A stretch of DNA of 64,000 nt from Leisingera coralii (GTDB lineage: Bacteria > Pseudomonadota > Alphaproteobacteria > Rhodobacterales > Rhodobacteraceae). The stretch lies in assembly GCF_049056525.1 (NCBI RefSeq), contig NZ_JBHUPT010000059.1, positions 40,307-104,306 of the forward strand. The letters are read 5' to 3'. Under the pieces are notes generated by a model. That model had not been told where the DNA came from and ran no database searches. It worked only from the letters and a program-made list of their open reading frames with translations. Within the stretch, counting starts at the first letter, position 1, and each line of letters starts with the position of its first letter. Below, one piece after another: positions 8,152-16,565 of this stretch. Position numbers and translations under genes: made by a program.

Positions 8152-9656
8152 GCTCTTTTTCCCGCCGCTCCTTCCTGGCTGCCGCGCTTGGCAGCACCGC
8201 CCTGTCCGCCCTGCCGGGGCTGGCCAATGACGCCGTGCCCTTCAGCCGCGACGTGGTGGTGGCCAAGGCCCGCGCGCTGGCGCAGGAAGACTATGCCGAA
8301 CGCCCGACGGTACCGCAGGACTGGCTGGAACAGTCCTATGACGACTACAAGGCGCGCTGGTTCCGCACCTCGGACGCGCTGTGGTCGAAGACCGGCCGCA
8401 GCTACAACGTCGATTTCTTCCTGCCCGGCCTCTACTTCCCGCGCGCCATTCAGATCAACACGGTGACCGACGGCATGGCCGAACGGGTGCCCTTCGATCT
8501 GTCGCTGTTCGAAAAGAACGAGAAGGCACCGGACCTGACCACCGAAGGCGACTTGGGCTATTCCGGCCTGCGCCTGCGCACCGATCTGGACGACCCCACC
8601 AAGAAGACCGAGTTCTGCGTCTTCCAGGGTGCCAGCTATTTCCGCGCCATCGGCATCGGCAACGCCTACGGGCTGTCGGCCCGCGGCCTGGCACTGAAAA
8701 CCGCCGACCCCGAAGGCGAGGAATTCCCCGAATTCATCGAATTCTGGCTGGAGGCCCCTGCCCCCGGCCAGCGTCACATGGTGGTGCATGCACTGATGGA
8801 CTCCCCCTCCGTCACCGGCGCCTACCGGTTCACCATCACCCCTGGCAGCAGTACGGTGATGGATGTGGAGGCGACCCTGTTTGCCCGTGAGGAGCTGAGC
8901 CACGCAGGCCTTGCGCCGCTCACCTCGATGTTCCTGTTCGACGCCACCAACCGCAACCGCTTTGACGACTTCCGCCCGGCGGTGCATGACAGCGACGGCC
9001 TGCTGGTGGTCAACGGAAACGGCGAAACCCTGTGGCGGCCGCTGGCCAACCCCACGCGCCTGCAGGTTTCGTCCTTCCTGGATGAAAACCCCCGCGGTTT
9101 CGGTCTTATGCAGCGCTCGCGCAAGCTGTCGGATTTCAACGACCTCGAGGCCTTCTATCACAGCCGCCCCTGCCTGTGGGTCGAACCCAAGGAGGACTGG
9201 GGCCAAGGCGCCGTCACCCTGGTGGAAATCCCGGCGGACAAGGAAATCTACGACAACATAGTCGCCTACTGGCGCCCGCGCGAGCCTTATGCCGCCGGAT
9301 CGGAAATCAGCCTCAGCTACCGCCTCACCTGGGGCGAGGAGCCGGTGCTGCCGATGCCGCGGGTGATCGACACCGCCGAGGGCGCCCGGATCTTCGGCGG
9401 GCCGGGCCGGATCGTCACCATCGACTTCGATGCCCACCCCCTGTTCGAGGGCGGGCCGGAGACCCTTGACGTGCACATCCACTCTCCCCATGTGGCGACC
9501 AGCGAAGGCGTGCTGCAGCGCAACCCGGAAACCGGCGGCCTGCGTCTCGCCTTCTACTTCGATCCTGGCGAACAGGATCACGTTGAACTTCGCGCCCAGC
9601 TCAGGAAAGACGGCAGCCCCGCCTCCGAAGTCTGGCTTTACAGGTGGACCGCATGA
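8148..9656 (+). CDS. opgG: OpgG/MdoG, periplasmic glucan biosynthesis protein
   Basis: A 502-residue exported protein. The N-terminus MSSFSRRSFLAAALGSTALS has the twin-arginine-like SRRSF motif followed by a hydrophobic stretch and is probably a Tat signal. The mature part matches the MdoG/OpgG family with FFLPGLYFPRAIQINTV, GASYFRAIG, YGLSARGLALKT and the C-terminal Ig-like domain. OpgG is needed in the periplasm to branch or release the glucan made by OpgH. GGAGAG at 8135-8140 precedes the chosen start, which overlaps the opgC stop. The gene overlaps opgH by ATGA (9653-9656). Confidence 0.93.
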   Translation: MSSFSRRSFLAAALGSTALSALPGLANDAVPFSRDVVVAKARALAQEDYAERPTVPQDWLEQSYDDYKARWFRTSDALWSKTGRSYNVDFFLPGLYFPRAIQINTVTDGMAERVPFDLSLFEKNEKAPDLTTEGDLGYSGLRLRTDLDDPTKKTEFCVFQGASYFRAIGIGNAYGLSARGLALKTADPEGEEFPEFIEFWLEAPAPGQRHMVVHALMDSPSVTGAYRFTITPGSSTVMDVEATLFAREELSHAGLAPLTSMFLFDATNRNRFDDFRPAVHDSDGLLVVNGNGETLWRPLANPTRLQVSSFLDENPRGFGLMQRSRKLSDFNDLEAFYHSRPCLWVEPKEDWGQGAVTLVEIPADKEIYDNIVAYWRPREPYAAGSEISLSYRLTWGEEPVLPMPRVIDTAEGARIFGGPGRIVTIDFDAHPLFEGGPETLDVHIHSPHVATSEGVLQRNPETGGLRLAFYFDPGEQDHVELRAQLRKDGSPASEVWLYRWTA

Positions 9657-11530
9657 ACGCATGTGATCTGATGCCCCCGGAACAGCCCCTGGCGATGCCG
9701 GAACAGGATTTCAGCAAGGACTTCAGGGACGCAGCCGCCCCCGGCGATGCCGCGCCCCGCCAGGTGGCGCTGTGGCGCCTGCTGGCGTTTTCGCCTGCCA
9801 TGGCCGCCACCGGAGTGCTCACCTGGGTGATGGGCGGCTGGTTCGCCGATGACGGCTTCTCGGTGCTGGAAATGATCCTGCTGGCGCTGATTGCCTTCAA
9901 CTTCTTCTGGATCGCCTTCACCGTCTCCACCGTGCTGCTGGGCCTTTACGGCCTGTCGCGCCGCGAAAAGACCGTGGCCCGCGGCCCCGCGCGCCCGATG
10001 AAGGTGGCGCTGCTGGTGCCGGTCTACAACGAGGTGCCCTGGTATGTGCTGGGCAACGCCCAGACCATGCTGCAGGAACTGCACGGCCGCGGCGGCCAGC
10101 ACGATTACGCAATGTTCATCCTGTCGGACACCCGCGACGATGCGATTGCCGAACAGGAGCGCGCCAGCGTCGAGGCGCTGCGCACCATGCTGCCGCAAGG
10201 GGCTGAGCTCTATTACCGCCGCCGCGCCGACAACGAGGGCCGCAAGGTCGGCAACATCTCCGACTGGGTGCGCCGCTGGGGCGCAGGCTACGAGGCGATG
10301 CTGGTGCTGGACGCCGACAGCCTGATGACCGGCCGCGCCATTGCCCGCCTGGCTGACGCGCTGGCCCGCGATCCAAGCGCCGGTCTGATCCAGAGCTATC
10401 CGCAACTGATTGGCGCGCAGTCGGTCTTTGGCCGCATGCAGCAGTTCGCCAACGGCGTCTACGGCCTGGCGCTGGCCGAGGGCCTGGCCCGCTGGGCCGG
10501 CCACGAGGGCAACTACTGGGGCCACAACGCCATCATCCGCACCCGCGCCTTTGCCGCCTGTGCCGGCCTGCCGCTGCTGCGCTCGCGCTTCGGCGGCGGT
10601 GAAAAGCTGATCATGAGCCACGATTTCGTCGAGGCCGGCCTCTTGCGCCGGGCCGGCTGGTCGGTGCGCTTCCTGCCCCGTATCCGCGGCTCCTACGAGG
10701 AAACCCCGGCGACCCTGATCGATCACATCCTGCGCGACCGCCGCTGGTGTCAGGGCAACCTGCAGCACCTGAACCTGCTGCACGCCAAGGGCTTCCGCGC
10801 GATCTCCCGCTTTCACCTGTTTGCAGGCGCCATCGGCTACCTGATGGCACCGGTGTGGTTTGCGCTGCTGGTCCTTTGGGCCATCATCGGCCGCAGCGAG
10901 GAAGCCTCGGTGATCAGCTACTTCAGCGAGGCCAACCCGTTCCGTCCCAACTGGCCCGACATGTCCGAGCCCAAGCATGTGCTGGTGATCGTCCTGATCT
11001 ACGCCATGCTGCTGGCCCCCAAGATGCTGGCCGCGGCGGCGCTGCCGCTGACCGGCAGCCGGTTCTCGGAATACGGCGGCCCGGTGCATTTCGCACTGTC
11101 CTTCCTGTCCGAGGTGGTGCTGGCGATCCTTTATGCGCCGATCCTGATGGTGCAGCAGATGATCGCGGTGTTTCGCACCGCCCTTGGCCTGCAGCGCGGC
11201 TGGGCCCCGCAGGCGCGCGACGGCGGCAGCTATTCCCTGCGCACGCTGATCACCTGCCACGCGCTGGAAACGATCAGCGGCGTCGCGCTCTGGGCCGGGA
11301 TCCTCACGGGCACTGTGTCACTGTGGCTGGCCCCGATTGCGCTGTCCCTGGTGCTGGCAGTGCCGCTGTCGGCGCTGTCGGGGGTGAAAACCGTAAACCG
11401 CATCCGCCACTGGATGGCCACGCGCGAGGAATTCACCGAGCCGCAGATCACCCGCGCCGCCCGTGCCGCCCGTGCCGAGCTGAAGGCGCTGCTGGACGGC
11501 AGCCCCGTCCGCGGCACCCCGGCGGAGTAA
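9653..11530 (+). CDS. opgH: OpgH/MdoH, membrane glucan glucosyltransferase
   Basis: A 625-residue family 2 glycosyltransferase in the inner membrane. Two membrane helices lie within residues 35-100, followed by the cytoplasmic GT-2 domain with VALLVPVYNE, the DxD-type LVLDADSLMTG, SHDFVEAGLL and the product-site motif RDRRWCQGNLQHL, then more membrane helices at about residues 390-560. It makes the linear beta-glucan backbone from UDP-glucose. It is shorter than the 847-residue E. coli protein, lacking its long N-terminal extension, as is usual in alphaproteobacteria. A GTG at 9644 is an alternative start, but the ATGA overlap with opgG favours 9653. Confidence 0.93.
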   Translation: MNACDLMPPEQPLAMPEQDFSKDFRDAAAPGDAAPRQVALWRLLAFSPAMAATGVLTWVMGGWFADDGFSVLEMILLALIAFNFFWIAFTVSTVLLGLYGLSRREKTVARGPARPMKVALLVPVYNEVPWYVLGNAQTMLQELHGRGGQHDYAMFILSDTRDDAIAEQERASVEALRTMLPQGAELYYRRRADNEGRKVGNISDWVRRWGAGYEAMLVLDADSLMTGRAIARLADALARDPSAGLIQSYPQLIGAQSVFGRMQQFANGVYGLALAEGLARWAGHEGNYWGHNAIIRTRAFAACAGLPLLRSRFGGGEKLIMSHDFVEAGLLRRAGWSVRFLPRIRGSYEETPATLIDHILRDRRWCQGNLQHLNLLHAKGFRAISRFHLFAGAIGYLMAPVWFALLVLWAIIGRSEEASVISYFSEANPFRPNWPDMSEPKHVLVIVLIYAMLLAPKMLAAAALPLTGSRFSEYGGPVHFALSFLSEVVLAILYAPILMVQQMIAVFRTALGLQRGWAPQARDGGSYSLRTLITCHALETISGVALWAGILTGTVSLWLAPIALSLVLAVPLSALSGVKTVNRIRHWMATREEFTEPQITRAARAARAELKALLDGSPVRGTPAE

Positions 11531-11610
11531 GCCTCGATCGCAGGGGAAAGGCTCCCGCGCCCGCAGGATGCCCCGGCTGCGCCGGGACACCCCTGGCGGC
11601 CTTGGGCCCG

Positions 11611-11716
11611 GCGCCGCGCTGATCCGCGGCGCTGTTGCGCAAAACCGCCACCGCCTGTTCTAAGGCTCACTGCCGCCATCACGGAACCACAGCAGCGCGC
11701 CCAGCGGGCGCGCTGC
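11611..11716. terminator. Two strong GC hairpins in the opgH/hydrolase convergent gap
   Basis: Two stem-loops lie between the convergent genes: GCGCCGCG-N6-CGCGGCGC at 11611-11632 and a perfect 11-bp stem GCAGCGCGCCC-AGC-GGGCGCGCTGC at 11692-11716. Neither has a U-run on either strand, so they may assist Rho-dependent ending or act as RNA stabilisers. The rest of the 270-bp gap shows nothing else. Confidence 0.4.
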
Positions 11717-11799
11717 CTGGCCCAACGCTTTCACGGAAATCTCTGATTTACGGGCAAAGGGGCGGGAGACCGCCGCCCGGACCGGGCGCTCCCGCGCCA

Positions 11800-12596
11800 T
11801 CAGCGCACGGCCGGCTCGTCCTCGAACCAATCCGCCATCCAGCCCGCCCAGCCTTCGGGTACCGTATGGCCGCCGTCAAACAGCACCAGACTTAGCTCCG
11901 CACCCAGCCCGCAGTCCCAGCGGCGGCGCAGCAGCCCGTCTTCGCTCCACGCCCGGTCCGGCGCGTGGGAGGCGCAGCCATTGGCCTGCCGCCACAGCTC
12001 CAGCCCGGCAAAGACATCGCCCTGCTCCCAGCGCGCCAGCCATGCACCTGCAGCAGCCGCACCGGCCCCTCGCAACGCTCCGGCAACGGGCGCCAGAAGG
12101 CGCCCGACAACGGCGCATAGGCGGCGAAGGCGCCGGGGTCGCGGCAAGCCAGGTAATGCACCATGAAGGCACCGGCTGAAAACCCGGCCAGGACCGTCCG
12201 CGATCCGGACGTGCCAAACCGCGCCGAGGCATCTGCCAGTACCGAAGCAAAGAACGCGCCCTCATCCCGGCCTTCATCGAAGGGGCCGAAGCCCCAGTTC
12301 TGCGGGCCGGTGCCATCGCGTTTGCGCCCCTCCGGCGCGATCAGCGCATAGCCGCGCTGTGTCAGCCCCTGCACCAGCGTCGTGTTCTTCAGCACCTGCG
12401 CGCCGCTGCCGCCGTAACCGTGCAGGAACATCACCACCGGCACCGGCGCCGCGGAGGCCTCCGGCAGCACGATGTGATAGCGGCCGCCCTCCACGGCGCA
12501 GGCTACCGGCTCCGCGCCGCAGCCCGCTGCCGCCGCGCTGCCCCAGGCCGAAAACAGCGCCGCAGCCACGGCGCCCGCGGTCACACCTCTCATCAT
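11800..12596 (-). pseudogene. PHB-depolymerase-like secreted esterase, frameshifted
   Basis: The N-terminal 185 or so residues read in one frame: a signal peptide (MMRGVTAGAVAAALFSAWGS), PVVMFLHGYGGSG, the nucleophile elbow GFSAGAFM, then PLSGAFWRP and LLQVHGW. The remainder (WEQGDVFAGLELWRQANGC to the histidine in FDGGHTVPEGW) reads in another frame. The switch is near 12025-12040. In family members HG and QGDVF are normally separated by about 15 residues including a conserved D...P segment; here only 4 or 5 codons lie between them, so a small deletion plus frameshift is more likely than a simple sequencing slip. The intact protein would be a LpqC/feruloyl-esterase-like alpha/beta hydrolase. 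It starts on the rhodanese stop (ATGA). Confidence 0.7.
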
Positions 12597-13066
12597 CCCG
12601 CCCATCGGGCCACCGGCAGGTTGCCCGCAATCCAGCCCGGACCTGCGGCGGAGCCCAGCATCCCTTCGGGCACGTCGATCACGTTGGTGAACCCCGCCTT
12701 TGCCAGCGCCAGGGTCATCCGCGCCGAGCGCACCCCGCGGGCGCAGATCAGCGCCACCGGCGCGGCCCGGTCCTGCCCCGCCACCGCCTGCAAGGCCGCA
12801 ATGAAATCCTCGCGCCGCATGTCGATCTGATGGCTGCCCACCGGTACCCCCGAAGCGCGCCATTCCTGCGGCGTGCGAATGTCCACCAGGATGATGCCGC
12901 CGTCGCGGGCCGCGGCAAAGGCCTCCGCTGCCGAGAGACGCGGCTGGCCGTGATCGGGCGGCTGCCTGCGGTGCCACCAGTAGCCAAAGCCGCCAGCCGC
13001 CGCCGCACCGCCCAGCAGCATCAGCCGCCGCGTCAGGGTTGCCGTGTCCGCCTGTGCTCCGGCCAT
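12593..13066 (-). CDS. Membrane-anchored rhodanese-like protein
   Basis: A 157-residue protein with an N-terminal hydrophobic anchor or signal (TRRLMLLGGAAAAGGFGYWW) and one rhodanese domain: ILVDIRTPQEWRASGVPVGS, then the active-site loop ALICARGVRSA with the catalytic cysteine in CARGVRS. Such domains transfer sulfur to thiol acceptors or sense sulfane sulfur; here it would face the periplasm. GGAGG at 13071-13075 supports the start. It is upstream of and overlaps the damaged esterase gene, and is divergent from the Mrp operon. Confidence 0.82.
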   Translation of the reverse strand: MAGAQADTATLTRRLMLLGGAAAAGGFGYWWHRRQPPDHGQPRLSAAEAFAAARDGGIILVDIRTPQEWRASGVPVGSHQIDMRREDFIAALQAVAGQDRAAPVALICARGVRSARMTLALAKAGFTNVIDVPEGMLGSAAGPGWIAGNLPVARWAG

Positions 13067-13347
13067 GTTGCCTCCGCATCTCCGCTTGCCGCTGCTGGAC
13101 CGTGATCCTGCCCCCAGATCTAGCAGCTTGGCGGCCGCCAATCACCAGAAATGGAGGGTTTCGGTCAGTCAAGTTCTTGTTATTGCGCGCGCATCGCCCA
13201 AATATAGGCGCAATAATTGTACCAATTCCGCCCCGGGGCTGCGGCATTCTTACCGCAACCGGGGCGGCGGGGGTGGTTCTGGGCTGAAAAATTGCTTAGC
13301 ACTGGACCAAAAAATAACGACGCGCCAACCCGACAGGAGACCTGCAC
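13067..13347. promoter_or_regulatory. Divergent promoter region rhodanese/mrp with 9-bp inverted repeat
   Basis: This 281-bp gap holds promoters for both directions. It is markedly more AT-rich around 13170-13230. A perfect 9-bp inverted repeat, TTATTGCGC (13180-13188) and GCGCAATAA (13208-13216), has a 19-nt spacer containing AAATATAG, and a second small repeat AATTG-TAC-CAATT sits at 13215-13227. The pair could be an operator over a promoter; no clear sigma-70 hexamers can be assigned. Confidence 0.35.
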
Positions 13348-16209
13348 GTGTCCCTTTTCCTGATTGCGGCCCTGCCCTTTCTCGGAGCCGTCTTCCCAGC
13401 GCTTTTGATCCGCGCCGGACGCAATGCCGCAGCTTCGGCCGCCGGGCTGACCACATTCCTCGCCTTCACCGGGCTGATGCTTCATATTCCCGCCATCTTC
13501 CGCGGCGAGACGGTCTTTGCCGCGGTCGACTGGCTGCCTGCCCTGGGGCTGAACGCCCATTTCTTCCTCGACGGGCTGGGCTTCCTGTTTGCGGCGATGA
13601 TCCTGGGCATCGGCCTGCTGATCATTCTTTACGCCCGGTTCTATCTCTCGCGCGAAGATCCGATGGGCCAGTTCTACAGCTATCTGCTGCTGTTCCAGGG
13701 CGCGATGGTTGGTATCGTTCTGTCCGACAACATCCTGCTTTTGCTGGTATTCTGGGAACTCACCTCGCTCAGCTCGTTCCTGCTGATCGGCTATTGGAAG
13801 CACCTGCCCGAAGGCCGCCAGGGTGCCCGCATGGCGCTGGCCGTGACCGGTTCCGGCGGCTTGGCGATGATCGCCGGGATGCTGATCCTGGGCCATATCG
13901 CGGGGTCCTATGACCTCAGCGTGATCCTGCAGAACAAGGAGGCAATCCAGGCCTCGCCTCTGTATCTGCCCGCGCTGATCCTGATCCTGCTGGGCGCCTT
14001 CACCAAGTCGGCGCAGTTCCCCTTCCACTTCTGGCTGCCGCACGCGATGGCGGCGCCGACGCCGGTGTCGGCCTATCTGCACTCCGCCACCATGGTGAAG
14101 GCCGGCCTGTTCCTGATGGCGCGGCTGTGGCCGGTTCTGGCCGGCACGCCGGAATGGTTCTACATCGTCGCCACCACCGGCCTAGTGACCATGCTGGTCG
14201 GCGCGGTGATTGCGCTGTTCAAGGATGACCTCAAGGCGCTGCTGGCGTTTTCCACCGTCAGCCACCTGGGCCTGATCACCATGCTCCTGGGCTTCGGCAC
14301 CAAATTCGCCGCGGTGGCGGCGGTCTTTCACATCATCAACCACGCGACCTTCAAGGCGGCGCTGTTCATGTCCGCAGGCATTGTCGACCATGAGGCCGGC
14401 ACCCGCGACATCAAGCGGCTGGGAGGCCTGCGGCACCTGATGCCCGTCACCTTCACCATCGCCGCGGTGGCAGCACTGTCGATGGCCGGCATCCCGCCCC
14501 TGAACGGCTTCCTGTCCAAGGAGATGATGCTTGAGGAAGCCTCGCACACCATCTGGAACGGCTCGCACCTGATCGTGCCCGCGCTGGTCACGGCCGCCGC
14601 GGTGTTCTCGGCGGCCTATTCCTTCCGCTTCATCGCCCATGTCTTCCTCGGCCCCAAGCGCGAGGATTACCCCGGCCACCCGCATGACCCCAACACCGGC
14701 ATGTGGATCGGCCCCGCCTTCCTGGTGGTGCTGGTGGTGGTGATCGGCTTTGCCTCGGCCAGGATCGCAGGCCCGATGGTGGCCACCGCCGCCAGCGCGG
14801 TGATCGGCGGCGAGAAGCTGCCCTATTACTCGCTCAAACTATGGCACGGGCTGACCCCGGCGCTGTACATGTCAGTGTTTGCCACCATCGGCGGCCTGAT
14901 CCTGCTGGCGCTGCACAAACCGCTGGCACGCGCCTGGGACGCCGCCCCGCGGCCCGAGGCCAAGGTGATTTTCGAAGGGCTGGTCGATGCCTTCACCCGT
15001 TTCAGCCAGATGGTCACCGGCGGGCTGCACAACGGCGCCCTAACCCGCTACTCCGCGGTGATGGTCACTTTTACCGTGGTGATTGCCTTCCTGGCCTATC
15101 AGGACGGCACCCTGGGCGCACCGACGCGGGCGCTGCAGGAGCCCGGCCTGCTGCCGGTGACCGGCTGGTTCGCCTTGGTGGTGGCAACGCTGTTCATCGT
15201 CTTGAAGCACCGCAACCGCCTGCTGTCGCTGGTGCTGATCGGTGTGGTGGGCCTGGTGGTCTCGATGGCGTTCAACTACCTCTCGGCGCCGGACCTGGCG
15301 CTGACCCAGATCTCGGTCGAGGTGGTGACCATCATCCTGATGCTGCTGGCGCTGAACTTCATGCCCAAGGAAACCCCGGTCGAAACCCCGGTCCTCACCC
15401 GTGTGCGCGACGGCGCCATTTCGGTGGTCGCGGGCCTGGGGGCGGGCGGCCTGATCTATGCGCTGCTGATGCGTGACTTTGCCTTCCCGACAATCTCGGA
15501 TTTCCACCTCGCCAATTCCTACAAGGGCGGCGGCGGCACCAATGTGGTGAACGTGATCCTGGTCGACTTCCGCGGCTATGACACCTTTGGCGAGATCATC
15601 GTGCTGGGGATCGCCGCGATGGTGATCTTTGCCCTGACCGAGGCGGTGCTGGGCTCCAAGGTCCGCGCCTATCTGCTGAACCGCGAGCCGGACCTGCCGC
15701 AGGCGGGCGACAGCCACCCGCTGATGATGGTGGTGGCCACCCGGGTGATGATGCCGCTGGCGCTGATGGTGGCGGCCTACATCTTCTTCCGCGGCCACAA
15801 CCTGCCCGGCGGCGGCTTCATCGCGGGCCTGATCGCAGCGATCGCGATCATCATGCAGTACATGGCCTCGGGCTTCGCCTGGGCAACCGAGCGGCAGCGC
15901 TACCCCTATCACGCAATCATCGGCTCCGGCGTGCTGATCGCCGCCTCCACCGGCATGGGCGCCTGGTTCAACGGCATGCCGTTCCTGACCAGCGCCTTCG
16001 GCTATATCAATTGGGCCCCGCTGGAGGAGTTCGAATGGGCCACCGCGGCGCTGTTCGACCTCGGCGTCTTCCTGGCGGTGGTCGGCGCGGTGCTGCTGGC
16101 GCTGGAAAGCCTGTCGCGCTTTGCCTGGCAGCCGGGGATCAGCTCCGAGCACGCGATGGACATCAACCCGGCCCGCGAGGAAGCGGCCAAGACCGGGACG
16201 GAGGGATAA
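13348..16209 (+). CDS. mnhA: Mrp antiporter subunit A fused to subunit B
   Basis: A 953-residue, very hydrophobic protein. Residues up to about 780 are MrpA: a Complex I NuoL/NuoM-like antiporter core with HFFLDGLGFLFAAMILGIG, the FWELTSLSSFLLIGYW block, and Lys near residue 251 in HSATMVKAGLFLMARLW. The last 170 residues are an MrpB (MnhB) domain with RVMMPLALMVAAYIFFRGHN and PGGGFIAGLIAA. It is the large proton/cation-translocating subunit of the multi-subunit Na+(K+)/H+ antiporter. The start is GTG at 13348, with AGGAGA 7 nt before it. There is no separate mnhB, consistent with the fusion common in proteobacteria. Confidence 0.95.
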   Translation: MSLFLIAALPFLGAVFPALLIRAGRNAAASAAGLTTFLAFTGLMLHIPAIFRGETVFAAVDWLPALGLNAHFFLDGLGFLFAAMILGIGLLIILYARFYLSREDPMGQFYSYLLLFQGAMVGIVLSDNILLLLVFWELTSLSSFLLIGYWKHLPEGRQGARMALAVTGSGGLAMIAGMLILGHIAGSYDLSVILQNKEAIQASPLYLPALILILLGAFTKSAQFPFHFWLPHAMAAPTPVSAYLHSATMVKAGLFLMARLWPVLAGTPEWFYIVATTGLVTMLVGAVIALFKDDLKALLAFSTVSHLGLITMLLGFGTKFAAVAAVFHIINHATFKAALFMSAGIVDHEAGTRDIKRLGGLRHLMPVTFTIAAVAALSMAGIPPLNGFLSKEMMLEEASHTIWNGSHLIVPALVTAAAVFSAAYSFRFIAHVFLGPKREDYPGHPHDPNTGMWIGPAFLVVLVVVIGFASARIAGPMVATAASAVIGGEKLPYYSLKLWHGLTPALYMSVFATIGGLILLALHKPLARAWDAAPRPEAKVIFEGLVDAFTRFSQMVTGGLHNGALTRYSAVMVTFTVVIAFLAYQDGTLGAPTRALQEPGLLPVTGWFALVVATLFIVLKHRNRLLSLVLIGVVGLVVSMAFNYLSAPDLALTQISVEVVTIILMLLALNFMPKETPVETPVLTRVRDGAISVVAGLGAGGLIYALLMRDFAFPTISDFHLANSYKGGGGTNVVNVILVDFRGYDTFGEIIVLGIAAMVIFALTEAVLGSKVRAYLLNREPDLPQAGDSHPLMMVVATRVMMPLALMVAAYIFFRGHNLPGGGFIAGLIAAIAIIMQYMASGFAWATERQRYPYHAIIGSGVLIAASTGMGAWFNGMPFLTSAFGYINWAPLEEFEWATAALFDLGVFLAVVGAVLLALESLSRFAWQPGISSEHAMDINPAREEAAKTGTEG

Positions 16210-16211
16210 GC

Positions 16212-16565
16212 ATGGAACTTCTCGTCGCCTCGGCCGTGGGCATCCTGACTGCGGCCGGCATCTATCTGATCCTGCGCCGCCGCAGCTTCCCGGTGATCCT
16301 GGGGCTGTCGCTGATCACCTATGCGGTGAACGTTTTCCTGTTTGCCTCCGGGCGGCTGATGACCGCCGCGCCGCCGATCCTCAACAAGTACGAGGAGGTG
16401 ATCTATACCGATCCGCTGCCGCAGGCGCTGGTGCTGACCGCCATCGTGATCTCCTTCGGCATGACCGCGGTGGTGGTGATGATCGCGCTGGGGGCCTTCC
16501 TGTCGTCGCGCGATGACCGCACCGCCCTGCCCGCAGAGCCCGAAGGCGCAGGAGACGACGCATGA
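16212..16565 (+). CDS. mnhC: Mrp antiporter subunit C
   Basis: A 117-residue NuoK-like protein with three membrane helices: MELLVASAVGILTAAGIYLI, a second from about residue 28 (VILGLSLITYAVNVFLFA) and a third (ALVLTAIVISFGMTAVVVMI). The motif DPLPQALVLTAIVI is typical of MrpC/MnhC. The start follows the mnhA stop by 2 bp and the stop overlaps mnhD by ATGA. It forms part of the membrane core with subunits A and D. Confidence 0.95.
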   Translation: MELLVASAVGILTAAGIYLILRRRSFPVILGLSLITYAVNVFLFASGRLMTAAPPILNKYEEVIYTDPLPQALVLTAIVISFGMTAVVVMIALGAFLSSRDDRTALPAEPEGAGDDA

